A stretch of 37,842 nucleotides of DNA from Gp6-AA40 sp036274155 (GTDB lineage: Bacteria > Acidobacteriota > Vicinamibacteria > Vicinamibacterales > UBA2999). The stretch is taken from the NCBI GenBank assembly GCA_036274155.1, contig DASUGH010000193.1, positions 1 through 37,842 of the forward strand, written 5' to 3'. The notes under the pieces were generated by a model, which was not told the origin of the DNA, made no database searches, and saw nothing but the letters and a program-made list of their open reading frames with translations. A program made the translations under genes and the position numbers. Shown one piece after another: positions 15,250 to 22,722 of the stretch (position 1 is the first letter of the stretch; each line of letters begins with the position of its first letter).

Positions 15250-16326
15250 TCAACGCAAGGTGAACTCCACGGAGACCTGCACGATGACGTCGATAGTCTG
15301 CCCCATTCGCGTTGCCGGAGCGAACCGCCACTGCCTGACGGCCGCCACGGCGCGCTGATCCAGTCCGGCGCCCCTTCCGCGGAGAACGGTCACGTCGCCG
15401 ACGCTTCCGTCGCGCCTGACGACGATCTCGAGCTCCACGTCGCCGCTGATCCCACGGCTTCGCGCCTCCTCGGTGTACTCGGCCTTCACTTCGTGAAGCA
15501 GCCGCGGCGGCTGAATGCCGCTGCCAGGACGAAACGGCCCGCCACCCGTTCCGCCGCCCGAGCCTTCCCCAAGTCCGGCGCCCGAGCCGTCGCCATGACC
15601 GTCGCCTCGTCCGGCACCGGCATCGGAACCGGTGCCAGTTCCGAGGCTCGGAGCCGCGGCGGGCTGATTCACCACGCCAGCCTGGTCGCGGGCACTCGCC
15701 GCAGTGACGACGATTGGCGCGATCGCGACCGTGGCCGCCAGTGGCTCGGGAGGCTGTTCGCCTGGTTGCTGGATCGACGTGTCAGGCTGTGGCTCACGCC
15801 GATTCCGATCTTCGGCGGGAAGCGGCGTTGCCAGCGGGGCGCTCACGGCCGAATCGGCCCCGCGGCGCTCGAGCCTGGCGGGTGGCTTCCTCGCCTCTGC
15901 CCCACTGCCGCCGCCTCCTCCACCGGGACCCGGCGTCATCAGATAGACCAGCCGCGGATCCAGGGCCGACTCCGCCCGCGCAGTAGCCGGAGCGCCGGAA
16001 GTCAGCCACAGAACGAGCAAGCACAGCAACAGATGAACGCCAGACGACGCGAGGAGCGTTGCGCGGGCGGCGGGCGGCGACGCTGGATTGAGCCGCGAGG
16101 CCATGGCGAAGAGATCAGGCCGCGGCAACGTGCGAACGGCCTCTCTCGTTCTGGCGCGCAGGGCCGGAATCGTTCGGATGATGTCGTCGGTCGTGAAGAA
16201 CCGTGTTCCAGGAATCGAGCGCAGTGCACCCAGCGCGACCAGCGATTCCACGCTCTCGGCTGGAACTCCGGCCGCACAGGCGATCTCATCCACGGTGTAA
16301 ACGTCCGCAGGGCCGTGCAGAGACAT
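15250..16326 (-). CDS. HTH-TM-TonB fusion protein
   Basis: 358 residues. The N-terminus (about 9-55) reads as a MerR-type helix-turn-helix: YTVDEIACAAGVPAESV then ALRSIPGTRFFTTDDI. A membrane helix follows at about 91-110 (LLASSGVHLLLCLLVLWL), then a long Pro/Gly-rich periplasmic linker (about 115-270) with Gly-Asp-Gly repeats. The C-terminus (273-358) is a TonB domain: PPRLLHEVKAEYTEEARSRG, ISGDVELEIVVRRDGSV and AAVRQWRFAPA. Classical TonB proteins span the periplasm to energise outer-membrane receptors with ExbB/ExbD; neither is nearby. The cytoplasmic HTH makes this a candidate membrane-tethered regulator or a TonB with a repurposed N-terminus. First gene of the operon with the membrane protein and two VWFA proteins. 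TonB call firm; HTH call moderate. Confidence 0.82.
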   Translation of the reverse strand: MSLHGPADVYTVDEIACAAGVPAESVESLVALGALRSIPGTRFFTTDDIIRTIPALRARTREAVRTLPRPDLFAMASRLNPASPPAARATLLASSGVHLLLCLLVLWLTSGAPATARAESALDPRLVYLMTPGPGGGGGGSGAEARKPPARLERRGADSAVSAPLATPLPAEDRNRREPQPDTSIQQPGEQPPEPLAATVAIAPIVVTAASARDQAGVVNQPAAAPSLGTGTGSDAGAGRGDGHGDGSGAGLGEGSGGGTGGGPFRPGSGIQPPRLLHEVKAEYTEEARSRGISGDVELEIVVRRDGSVGDVTVLRGRGAGLDQRAVAAVRQWRFAPATRMGQTIDVIVQVSVEFTLR

Positions 16327-16400
16327 TGATTCCCGCTTTGGCGGGCAATTTCCTTGCCTTTGCCGGAGCGGGCAGATTCAAGGCCGATCGCCCCAGCTCG
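16327..16400 (-). promoter_or_regulatory. Structured 5' leader of the tonB-like operon
   Basis: On the minus-strand RNA, GCGGG (complement of 16332-16336) sits 5 bases before the ATG and would form a hairpin with CCCGC just upstream (complement of 16341-16345, loop CAAA). A second stem, GGCAA with TTGCC around a GGAAA loop (complement of 16344-16358), overlaps the first by two bases and competes with it. A further CCCGC (complement of 16368-16372) could pair with the same GCGGG. This could be a simple attenuator of translation or a ligand-sensing leader. Confidence 0.35.
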
Positions 16401-16489
16401 CGGCCAGTGTGCTTGATTATGGACGAAGGGCCTGTCCTCCGGGCAGGAGTCGGCAGGCGTCCGTCACGGCCTTTCGCCCACGGGCGGGA

Positions 16490-17059
16490 CTAGGAGCTCT
16501 TGAGGCCTTCGGTGAACGATCGACCCTCGCGCGCCGCGAGCAGCCGCACGGCGACGAATCCTGCGGCCTTCAGCACCGCGGCAGATCCACCGCCCTCCTC
16601 AAAGGCCGAGCTCGGTTTCGGGCCGGCGCGGAACAGGCCAGCGAGGCCTGTACGTGGCCCCGCCTCGATGACGAGCACGCGACCACCTTTACGGAGAACA
16701 CGGTGACAGGCTTGCGCCACGCGAACGCGATGCTCCTCGTCGAACGATGCGAGAAGACCGTCGACACTATGAATGACCACGCTGTCGAAGCTCTCGGGTT
16801 GAAACGGAAGTGCGTCGAGCGGCGTGACAGCGACATCAGCAAGTGCACCGGCTTCCGCCGCGGCGTTCCGCGCGCGCGCGGCGGACGCCTCGTCGCCAAC
16901 GGCGATCGCGGCGTGTCCGCTCAACCCCGGTTTCGCCGCGAGCGCGCCCGTGAGCGCCGGGTCGTCGATGCCGATTTGCAGGACGCGCTCACCCATGCGC
17001 ACGCCGCTCATCGCCACGGCGAGCGGCTCGCGTGGTCGCACCGACTTACGCAAAAACAT
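16490..17059 (-). CDS. Class I SAM-dependent methyltransferase
   Basis: 189 residues from ATG 17059; GAGGAA lies 6 bases upstream of it, while an ATG two codons earlier would abut the ribosome site. Rossmann-fold methyltransferase with motif I VLQIGIDDPAL (weak, the usual GxGxG reads GIDDP), then PLDALPFQPESFDSVVIHS (motif II/III) and VLRKGGRVLVIEAGPRTG. It resembles UbiE/MenG-like and other small-molecule methyltransferases. The Gly-rich SAM loop is degenerate, so cofactor binding may be reduced or altered. No substrate can be inferred. It is divergent from the inositol phosphate synthase gene by 30 bp, so the two may share regulation. Confidence 0.7.
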   Translation of the reverse strand: MFLRKSVRPREPLAVAMSGVRMGERVLQIGIDDPALTGALAAKPGLSGHAAIAVGDEASAARARNAAAEAGALADVAVTPLDALPFQPESFDSVVIHSVDGLLASFDEEHRVRVAQACHRVLRKGGRVLVIEAGPRTGLAGLFRAGPKPSSAFEEGGGSAAVLKAAGFVAVRLLAAREGRSFTEGLKSS

Positions 17060-17089
17060 GCGCATTTCCTCATGATATAGTGGCCGATT

Positions 17090-18403
17090 GTGACTCCACC
17101 ACTCGACATTGCGCCTGCGCAGGGAAAGCTTGGTGTCCTGCTCGTCGGCCTCGGGGCCGTGAGCACGACGACCATCGCCGGCGTCATGGCCATCCGCAAG
17201 GGGCTGGCGCCGCCCATCGGCTCACTGACCCAGATGGGCACCATCCGCCTTGGGAAACGGACTGAAGCACGGGCGCCGAGGATCAAGGACTTCGTTCCGC
17301 TCGCCGACCTGAACGACATCGCGTTCGGCGGCTGGGACATCTTCGAAGAGGATTGCTACGCGGCCGCCCGGACAGCCGGCGTGCTCGAACCGGAGCAGCT
17401 CGATCGGGTGCGGCCCGAGCTCGAGGCCATCAAGCCGATGCCGGCGGTGTTCGATCAGCGCTACGTGAAGCGTCTGGACGGGCCGAACGTCAAGAAAGGC
17501 AAGAACAAGCGCGATCTCGCGGAGCAACTCGTCTCCGATATCCGCACCTTCAAGCGTGCCAACGGCTGCGACCGCCTGGTGATGATCTGGTGCGGCAGCA
17601 CCGAGGTGTACATGAAGGAGACCGCGGCTCACGCCAGCGTGTCTTCCTTCGAACGGGCGCTCGAGGAGAATGACGAGTCCATTCCGTCGAGCATGATTTA
17701 CGCCTACGCGGCGATCCGGGAAGGTCTGCCGTTCGCCAACGCCGCGCCGAACCTGACTGCGGACGTCCCGGCGATGCTGGAGCTCGCGGCCCGGACGAAA
17801 TCACCGCTGGCCGGCAACGACATGAAGACCGGGCAGACGCTGATCAAGACAATCATCGCGCCTGGGTTGAAGGCGCGTCTGCTCGGCGTCAAGGGCTGGT
17901 ACTCGACGAACATCCTCGGAAACCGCGACGGCGAAGTGCTCGACGATCCCGAGTCGTTCAAGACGAAGGAAGAAAGCAAGAAGTCGGCGCTGGAGTACAT
18001 CTTCCAGCCGCACCTCTATCCCGATCTGTATGCCGACCTCTGCCACGTGGTTCGCATCAACTACTACCCGCCGCGCGGCGACAACAAGGAAGGCTGGGAC
18101 AACATCGATCTCATCGGCTGGCTCGGCTACCCGATGCAGCTCAAGATCAACTTCCTCTGCCGCGACAGCATTCTGGCCGCGCCAATCGTCCTCGACTCGG
18201 CGCTGTTCCTCGATCTGGCGAAGCGCGCCGGCATGTCGGGGATTCAGGAGTGGCTCTCGTTCTACTTCAAGTCGCCGATGCACGCTCCCGAGGTCTATCC
18301 GGAGCACGACCTGTTCATTCAGCTGATGAAGCTGAAGAACACGCTCAGGCACATGCAGGGCGAGGAGCTCATCACGCACCTGGGGCGCGAGTACTACGAC
18401 TAG
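17090..18403 (+). CDS. ino1: Inositol-3-phosphate synthase
   Basis: 437 residues from GTG 17090, the only possible start because an in-frame TAG lies at 17078. Dinucleotide loop LLVGLGAVSTTTIAGV near the N-terminus, then SLTQMGTIRLGKR. Catalytic region: LAGNDMKTGQTLIKT, GWYSTNILGNRDGEVL and PRGDNKEGWDNIDLIGW. These are the core motifs of myo-inositol-1(3)-phosphate synthase, which converts glucose-6-phosphate to inositol-3-phosphate with NAD. The length is that of the bacterial/archaeal-like branch. The product could feed phosphatidylinositol or another inositol lipid, or inositol-derived solutes. There is no Shine-Dalgarno; TATAGT (17076-17081) is placed so that the transcript would begin almost at the start codon, suggesting a leaderless message. 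A DUF1835 gene follows in the same direction. Confidence 0.95.
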   Translation: MTPPLDIAPAQGKLGVLLVGLGAVSTTTIAGVMAIRKGLAPPIGSLTQMGTIRLGKRTEARAPRIKDFVPLADLNDIAFGGWDIFEEDCYAAARTAGVLEPEQLDRVRPELEAIKPMPAVFDQRYVKRLDGPNVKKGKNKRDLAEQLVSDIRTFKRANGCDRLVMIWCGSTEVYMKETAAHASVSSFERALEENDESIPSSMIYAYAAIREGLPFANAAPNLTADVPAMLELAARTKSPLAGNDMKTGQTLIKTIIAPGLKARLLGVKGWYSTNILGNRDGEVLDDPESFKTKEESKKSALEYIFQPHLYPDLYADLCHVVRINYYPPRGDNKEGWDNIDLIGWLGYPMQLKINFLCRDSILAAPIVLDSALFLDLAKRAGMSGIQEWLSFYFKSPMHAPEVYPEHDLFIQLMKLKNTLRHMQGEELITHLGREYYD

Positions 18404-18435
18404 CAGCTGAAACAGGATTTCCCGAGGGCGTCACT

Positions 18436-19434
18436 TTGTCTTCACGACGCTTTCTCCATATCGCCAACGGCACGTCGACGACAGGCACGTTCCCCGCGGC
18501 CGGAATCCCGGGGGCATCGTCGATCTGGGCCGACGTGCTGCATGAAGGCCCTGTTCCCGGCGGCTTGTCGGAGGACGAGTTGATTGCCGTGCGGGCTCGT
18601 CATCTCAACGACGGCTCCGCCGAGGACGCGGGCTACGACGACATCGCCGCGGCGCTGAAACAGTGGCGCGCGGTCATCGACCAGCACGATGCCTACGACG
18701 AGCTCGTGTTGTGGTACGAGCACGATCTGTTCGATCAGCTGAACCTGATTCAGGTGCTCACGCACATCCGCGAATCAGTGCCCGCGCGGAAGACCGTGAG
18801 CGTGATCTGCATCGGAGCGTTTCCAGGGCGGCCGGACTTCAAGGGCCTCGGCGAGCTGACGCCCGAGGAGCTCGGGCCACTGTTCGAGACGCGTGAGGCG
18901 GTCACGGACGAACAGTACACCCTGGCCAGCCGCGCATGGCAGGCGTTCCGGGCGCCGTCCCCGGTGGCGCTCCAGGATCTCCTGCGGACGGACACGTCGG
19001 CCCTGCCGTTTCTCGGTCCCGCGCTCGCGCGTCATCTCGAAGAGTACCCGTGGACGACGGACGGGTTGTCGCGAACCGAGAGACGCGTGCTCGAGCTCGC
19101 CAGCGCGGCTCCCATCGATACGCATGCGACATTCCCGCGCATGCACGAACGGGAAACGGCCTTCTACGTCGGTGACAGTTCGTACTGGCACGTCGTCGAA
19201 GGTCTGTCGTCGTCATCACCTGCGCTCGTGGAGTTGACGACGCATAAGGACGCCGATGGCACGGTTCCCCCGGGCACGATCTCGCTGACCGATTTCGGAC
19301 GGGCGGTGCTGTCGCGCGCTGAGGACCGGGTGCGCCGGGTGGGCTTCGATCGATGGCTCGGCGGCGTGCACCTCTCAGGATCGGGTCCGATGTGGCGATG
19401 GGATCCCGCACAAAGCGAAATGGTCATGGCTTAG
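18436..19434 (+). CDS. DUF1835 domain protein
   Basis: 332 residues from TTG 18436, chosen because GAGGG (18424-18428) is 7 bases upstream and the upstream extension of the frame overlaps the ino1 gene. The N-terminus FLHIANGTSTTGTF then WADVLHEGPVPGGLS matches DUF1835. Further conserved blocks: YDELVLWYEHDLFDQLNLIQ and WWTD-like LEEYPWTTDGLSRTERRVLE (related to a C-terminal DUF3658-like region). Function is unknown; the family is widespread and cytosolic. No membrane segment or signal. It may be co-transcribed with ino1 (gap 32 bp), but there is no functional link I can name. Confidence 0.85.
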   Translation: MSSRRFLHIANGTSTTGTFPAAGIPGASSIWADVLHEGPVPGGLSEDELIAVRARHLNDGSAEDAGYDDIAAALKQWRAVIDQHDAYDELVLWYEHDLFDQLNLIQVLTHIRESVPARKTVSVICIGAFPGRPDFKGLGELTPEELGPLFETREAVTDEQYTLASRAWQAFRAPSPVALQDLLRTDTSALPFLGPALARHLEEYPWTTDGLSRTERRVLELASAAPIDTHATFPRMHERETAFYVGDSSYWHVVEGLSSSSPALVELTTHKDADGTVPPGTISLTDFGRAVLSRAEDRVRRVGFDRWLGGVHLSGSGPMWRWDPAQSEMVMA

Positions 19435-19439
19435 GGTCC

Positions 19440-19638
19440 CCGCCTTCGCGCTGTTTGATCGCGGCGCGCTTCGGCGGGCAAGCCCCCGCACCTTCGCGCC
19501 CGCCTTCGCGCGCTGGGGTCGAGTCGCGCTACGGCGCGGCAGGCCCTCGCACCTTCGCACCCCGCACCTTCGCACCCGCCTTCGCGCCGTTTGATCGCGG
19601 CGCGCTTCGGCGGGCAAGCCCCCGCACCTTCGCACCCG
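19440..19638. repeat. Tandem intergenic repeat of about 60-bp units (three copies)
   Basis: Unit starts CCGCCTTCGCGC, then TTTGATCGCGGCGCGC, CTTCGGCGGGCAAGCC and CCCGCACCTTCGC. Copy 1 (from 19440) and copy 3 (from 19576) differ at one base in about 58. Copy 2 (from 19500) keeps the ends but has a diverged centre. Each unit can fold: CCGCC with GGCGG enclosing CGCGC with GCGCG, and GGGC/GCCC. The array lies between the DUF1835 gene and acs. Confidence 0.85.
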
Positions 19639-19662
19639 TACCCCGGTGTATCCTGATCGGCC

Positions 19663-21630
19663 ATGTCCCAGAAGGCCCCTGCGCCCGAGCTCGCCGATCT
19701 TCTTCAGGAAGACCGGACGTTTCCGCCATCCACTGCATTTCGCACCCAGGCCAACGTGCGCGACGAGGGCATCTATGCGCGCGCCGATGCGGATCCCGAG
19801 GCGTTCTGGGCGCGGTTCGCGTCCGAGCTGGAGTGGTTCTCGCCGTGGACGCGCGTGCTCGACTGGAATCCTCCACACGCGAAGTGGTTCGTCGGCGGCA
19901 AGTTGAACGCGAGCGTGAACTGCGTCGACCGCCACGCGCGCGGGCCGCGGCGCAACAAGGCGGCGCTCATCTGGGAAGGTGAGCCAGGCGACCGCCGGAC
20001 GCTCACGTATTTCGACCTGTACCGCGAAGTGAGCCGGTTCGCGAACGTGCTCAAGTCGCTTGGCGTGAAGCGGGGCGACCGGGTGGCCATCTACCTGCCG
20101 CTCGTGCCGGAGCTGGCGATCGCGATGCTGGCCTGCGCGCGCATCGGTGCGACGCACTCGGTGATTTTCGGCGGCTTCAGCTCCGAGTCGCTGCGCGATC
20201 GCATCAACGATGCCGAGTGCGTGCTGCTCGTGACCGCGGATGGCGGCTGGCGGCGCGGACAGGTCGTCCCGCTCAAGCAGCTGGCCGACGAAGCGCTGAA
20301 AGACACGCCCTCGATCCGCAACGTCGTCGTCGTACAGCGGCTGCACGGCGCGCCTGTTCCGGTGCACATCAAGGAGGGCCGCGATCACTGGTATCACCGC
20401 CTGATGCAGGAGGCCTCTCACGTGTGTGAGCCGGAACAGATGGACGCCGAGGACATGCTCTACATCCTCTACACGTCCGGCACGACCGGAAAGCCCAAGG
20501 GCATCGTCCACACGACGGCGGGTTACCTGGTGGGCACGTACGCCACCGCGCAGTGGGTGTTCGACTACAAGGACGATGATGTCTACTGGTGCACTGCCGA
20601 TATCGGCTGGGTCACGGGCCACAGCTACGTCGTGTATGGTCCGCTGGCAAACGGCGCGACGGTGGTCATGTATGAAGGCGCGCCCGACTGGCCGCAGCGC
20701 GACCGCTTCTGGGAGATTGTCGAGCGCTACGGTGTCACCATCTTTTACACCGCGCCGACGGCGATTCGCGCGTTCATGCGATGGGGGACCGAGTGGCCGG
20801 CCCGCCGCGATCTCACGAGCCTGCGCCTGATCGGCAGCGTCGGTGAACCGATTAATCCCGAGGCATGGGTCTGGTATCACCGGTTCATCGGCGGTGAGCG
20901 GTGCCCGGTGGTCGATACGTGGTGGCAGACGGAGACCGGCGCGATCATGATCACGCCGCTTCCCGGCATCACGAGCACGAAGCCGGGATCGGCGACGCGG
21001 CCGTTCCCGGGAATCCGCGCCGAGTTGAAGAACGACAAAGGCGAGACGCTCGAAGGCGTGGCCGGAGGGCTGCTCGTGCTGACCCGGCCATGGCCGGCGA
21101 TGCTGCGCGGCATCTACGGCGATCCCGAGCGGTATGTCACGCAGTACTGGAGCCGGTGGACGCCCGACATCTACGTCACCGGCGACGGCGCGAAGCGCGA
21201 TCAGGATGGATTCTTCTGGCTCCTCGGCCGGGTCGACGACGTGCTCAACGTGGCGGGGCACCGGATCGGGACGATGGAAGTGGAGAGTGCGCTGGTCGAT
21301 CACCCGCGCGTGGCGGAGGCGGCCGTCGTCGGCCGTCCGCACGAGATCAAGGGCCAGGCCGTGGCCGCTTTCGTCACATTGAGGGAAGGCAACGCCCCTG
21401 GCGAGATGCTGGTGGCAGAGCTCAAGGAACACGTGGTCAAGAAGATCGGCGCCATTGCCAGGCCCGACGACATCCTGTTTGCCGCGGATCTGCCGAAAAC
21501 ACGCTCGGGGAAGATCATGCGGCGTCTCCTTCGGGACATCGCGGAGGGAAAGGCGCTCGGTGATACGACGACGCTCGCCGATCCCGCGGTCGTGGCGAGG
21601 TTGAAGGAGCAGTATGGGGATGAGCACTGA
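19663..21630 (+). CDS. acs: Acetyl-CoA synthetase (AMP-forming)
   Basis: 655 residues, the usual length of Acs. N-terminal region FPPSTAFRTQANV, ATP/AMP loop YTSGTTGKPKGIVH, then GWVTGHSYVVYGPLANGA and VDTWWQTETGAIMITPLPG (acetate/CoA pocket with Trp and the TETG signature). The C-terminal domain has GRVDDVLNVAGHRIGTMEVE and the catalytic lysine in KTRSGKIMRR, the site reversibly acetylated in Salmonella Acs. It makes acetyl-CoA from acetate via acetyl-AMP. No acetyltransferase or deacetylase gene is beside it. Only a weak ribosome site is seen before ATG 19663. Intergenic repeat arrays flank it on both sides. Confidence 0.96.
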   Translation: MSQKAPAPELADLLQEDRTFPPSTAFRTQANVRDEGIYARADADPEAFWARFASELEWFSPWTRVLDWNPPHAKWFVGGKLNASVNCVDRHARGPRRNKAALIWEGEPGDRRTLTYFDLYREVSRFANVLKSLGVKRGDRVAIYLPLVPELAIAMLACARIGATHSVIFGGFSSESLRDRINDAECVLLVTADGGWRRGQVVPLKQLADEALKDTPSIRNVVVVQRLHGAPVPVHIKEGRDHWYHRLMQEASHVCEPEQMDAEDMLYILYTSGTTGKPKGIVHTTAGYLVGTYATAQWVFDYKDDDVYWCTADIGWVTGHSYVVYGPLANGATVVMYEGAPDWPQRDRFWEIVERYGVTIFYTAPTAIRAFMRWGTEWPARRDLTSLRLIGSVGEPINPEAWVWYHRFIGGERCPVVDTWWQTETGAIMITPLPGITSTKPGSATRPFPGIRAELKNDKGETLEGVAGGLLVLTRPWPAMLRGIYGDPERYVTQYWSRWTPDIYVTGDGAKRDQDGFFWLLGRVDDVLNVAGHRIGTMEVESALVDHPRVAEAAVVGRPHEIKGQAVAAFVTLREGNAPGEMLVAELKEHVVKKIGAIARPDDILFAADLPKTRSGKIMRRLLRDIAEGKALGDTTTLADPAVVARLKEQYGDEH

Positions 21631-21635
21631 CGGAC

Positions 21636-21846
21636 CGTTCCGGGTTCCTTGTTCCGGGTTCCGGGTTCGACCGGTTCGGGAGTTCTCGAGTTCAAAGTTC
21701 TTCGTTCCGGGGTTCGCTGTTCAAGGTTCGTAGTTCGGGGTTCGGGGTTCGGGGTTCGTAGTTCAGGGTTCGGGTTCGTAGTTCAGGGTTCAGGGTTCGC
21801 TGTTCAGGGTTCAAGGTTCGCGGTTCAGGGTTCCCGCGCGGGAACC
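21636..21846. repeat. Degenerate 7-bp GTTC repeat array ending in a palindrome
   Basis: Twenty-eight GTTC cores occur in about 200 bp, mostly at 7-base steps (GTTCGGG, GTTCAGG, GTTCGTA, GTTCAAG and similar). The array ends in an 18-bp perfect palindrome (21829-21846) with arms GGTTCCCGC and GCGGGAACC, whose left arm is the last repeat. Together they fill almost all of the gap between acs and the ABC ATPase gene. Confidence 0.85.
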
Positions 21847-21880
21847 TGCTGTCCGTCCCGCCCGTAAACTGTACTCATCT

Positions 21881-22615
21881 ATGTCCCTTATCGAGACACG
21901 CGACCTGTGGAAGACGTACATCATGGGCAGCGAGGAGATTCATGCGCTTCGCGGCGTGTCGATCCAGATCGAGCGCGGCGAATACGTGGCGATCATGGGG
22001 CCGTCGGGCTCCGGCAAATCGACCTTGATGAATCTCATCGGATGCCTGGATACGCCGAGCAAGGGCAGCTACCTGCTGAACAACAAGCAGGTCAGCCAGA
22101 TGAACGACAACGAGCTGGCGAGGATTCGCAACGAGGAGATCGGCTTCGTCTTTCAGACGTTCAACCTGCTGCCGCGCGCGACGGCGCTGCAGAACGTCGA
22201 GCTGCCGCTCGTGTATGCCGGCGTCTCGGGACACGACAGGCGCGCCCGGGCGAAGGCTGCCCTCGAGAAGGTGGAGCTCGCGAGCCGCATGAGCCATCGG
22301 CCGAACGAGCTGTCGGGCGGGCAGCGTCAGCGCGTCGCCATCGCGCGCGCGTTGGTGAACGACCCTTCGATCCTTCTGGCCGACGAGCCCACCGGCAATC
22401 TCGACTCCAAGACGGGCAACGAGATCATGGCGCTCTTCGCCCGGCTGCACCAGGCCGGTAACACGATCATCCTGGTGACGCACGAGGCCGACATCGCCGC
22501 CTACGCGCATCGGACAATCCATCTGCGCGACGGCAACGTGGAAACCGACGAGCGGGGCCATCAGGTGCCGCAGGACACGACGAAGGAGCCGGCCCTCACG
22601 CAGCCGCCGGGATGA
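21881..22615 (+). CDS. ABC transporter ATP-binding protein, LolD/MacB type
   Basis: 244 residues. Walker A GPSGSGKS (40-47), Q-loop in FVFQTFNLLPRATALQNVELP, signature LSGGQRQR (144-151), Walker B ILLADEP (164-170), and GNLDSKTGNEIM plus THEADIAAYAHR (switch His). The QTFNLLPR and NVELP sequences are typical of the LolD/MacB/FtsE-like group that drives lipoprotein release or efflux (MacB-type mechanotransmission). A periplasmic permease or adaptor is expected but absent from this window, so this is an orphan ATPase. There is no clear Shine-Dalgarno before ATG 21881. Confidence 0.92.
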   Translation: MSLIETRDLWKTYIMGSEEIHALRGVSIQIERGEYVAIMGPSGSGKSTLMNLIGCLDTPSKGSYLLNNKQVSQMNDNELARIRNEEIGFVFQTFNLLPRATALQNVELPLVYAGVSGHDRRARAKAALEKVELASRMSHRPNELSGGQRQRVAIARALVNDPSILLADEPTGNLDSKTGNEIMALFARLHQAGNTIILVTHEADIAAYAHRTIHLRDGNVETDERGHQVPQDTTKEPALTQPPG

Positions 22616-22660
22616 AGCTCTCAGGCAGTCGGCTCCGCTCCCGCTGTAAGCGAACCGCTG

Positions 22661-22680
22661 GGCGGACCTGAAAGTCCGCC
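22661..22680. repeat. Hairpin, dispersed palindrome family copy 2
   Basis: GGCGGAC, loop CTGAAA, GTCCGCC: a 7-bp stem. The arms and the following CTC-GCG match copy 1 at 10837-10858. A partial copy (GGCGGACCTGA) is just before the next gene at about 22710-22720. It lies between the LolD-like gene and the next secreted protein gene. Confidence 0.6.
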
Positions 22681-22722
22681 TCTGCGACTCCGGGCGGACT
22701 ACACTCAAGGCGGACCTGACTC

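Noticed and set aside
16327..16400. Definite GEMM (c-di-GMP-I) riboswitch
   Set aside because: Only fragments of the consensus are present and the key upstream conserved block is missing, so it is kept as a candidate leader only.
18250..18435. Longer form of the DUF1835 protein starting inside ino1
   Set aside because: The extension runs antiphase through the ino1 coding sequence and the DUF1835 homology begins at the TTG, which has a good ribosome site.
19431..19906. Short Arg-rich reading frames over the intergenic repeats at 19440-19638
   Set aside because: They translate the repeats themselves and have no signal, ribosome site or conserved features; treated as a DNA repeat instead.
19375..21627. 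750-codon minus-strand frame opposite acs
   Set aside because: Acs is unmistakable on the plus strand; the antisense frame contains Arg/His-rich sequence without recognisable domains and runs through the intergenic repeat.
21636..21846. GTTC array as a CRISPR
   Set aside because: Units are 7 bp with no spacers of 25-40 bp, and no cas genes are present.
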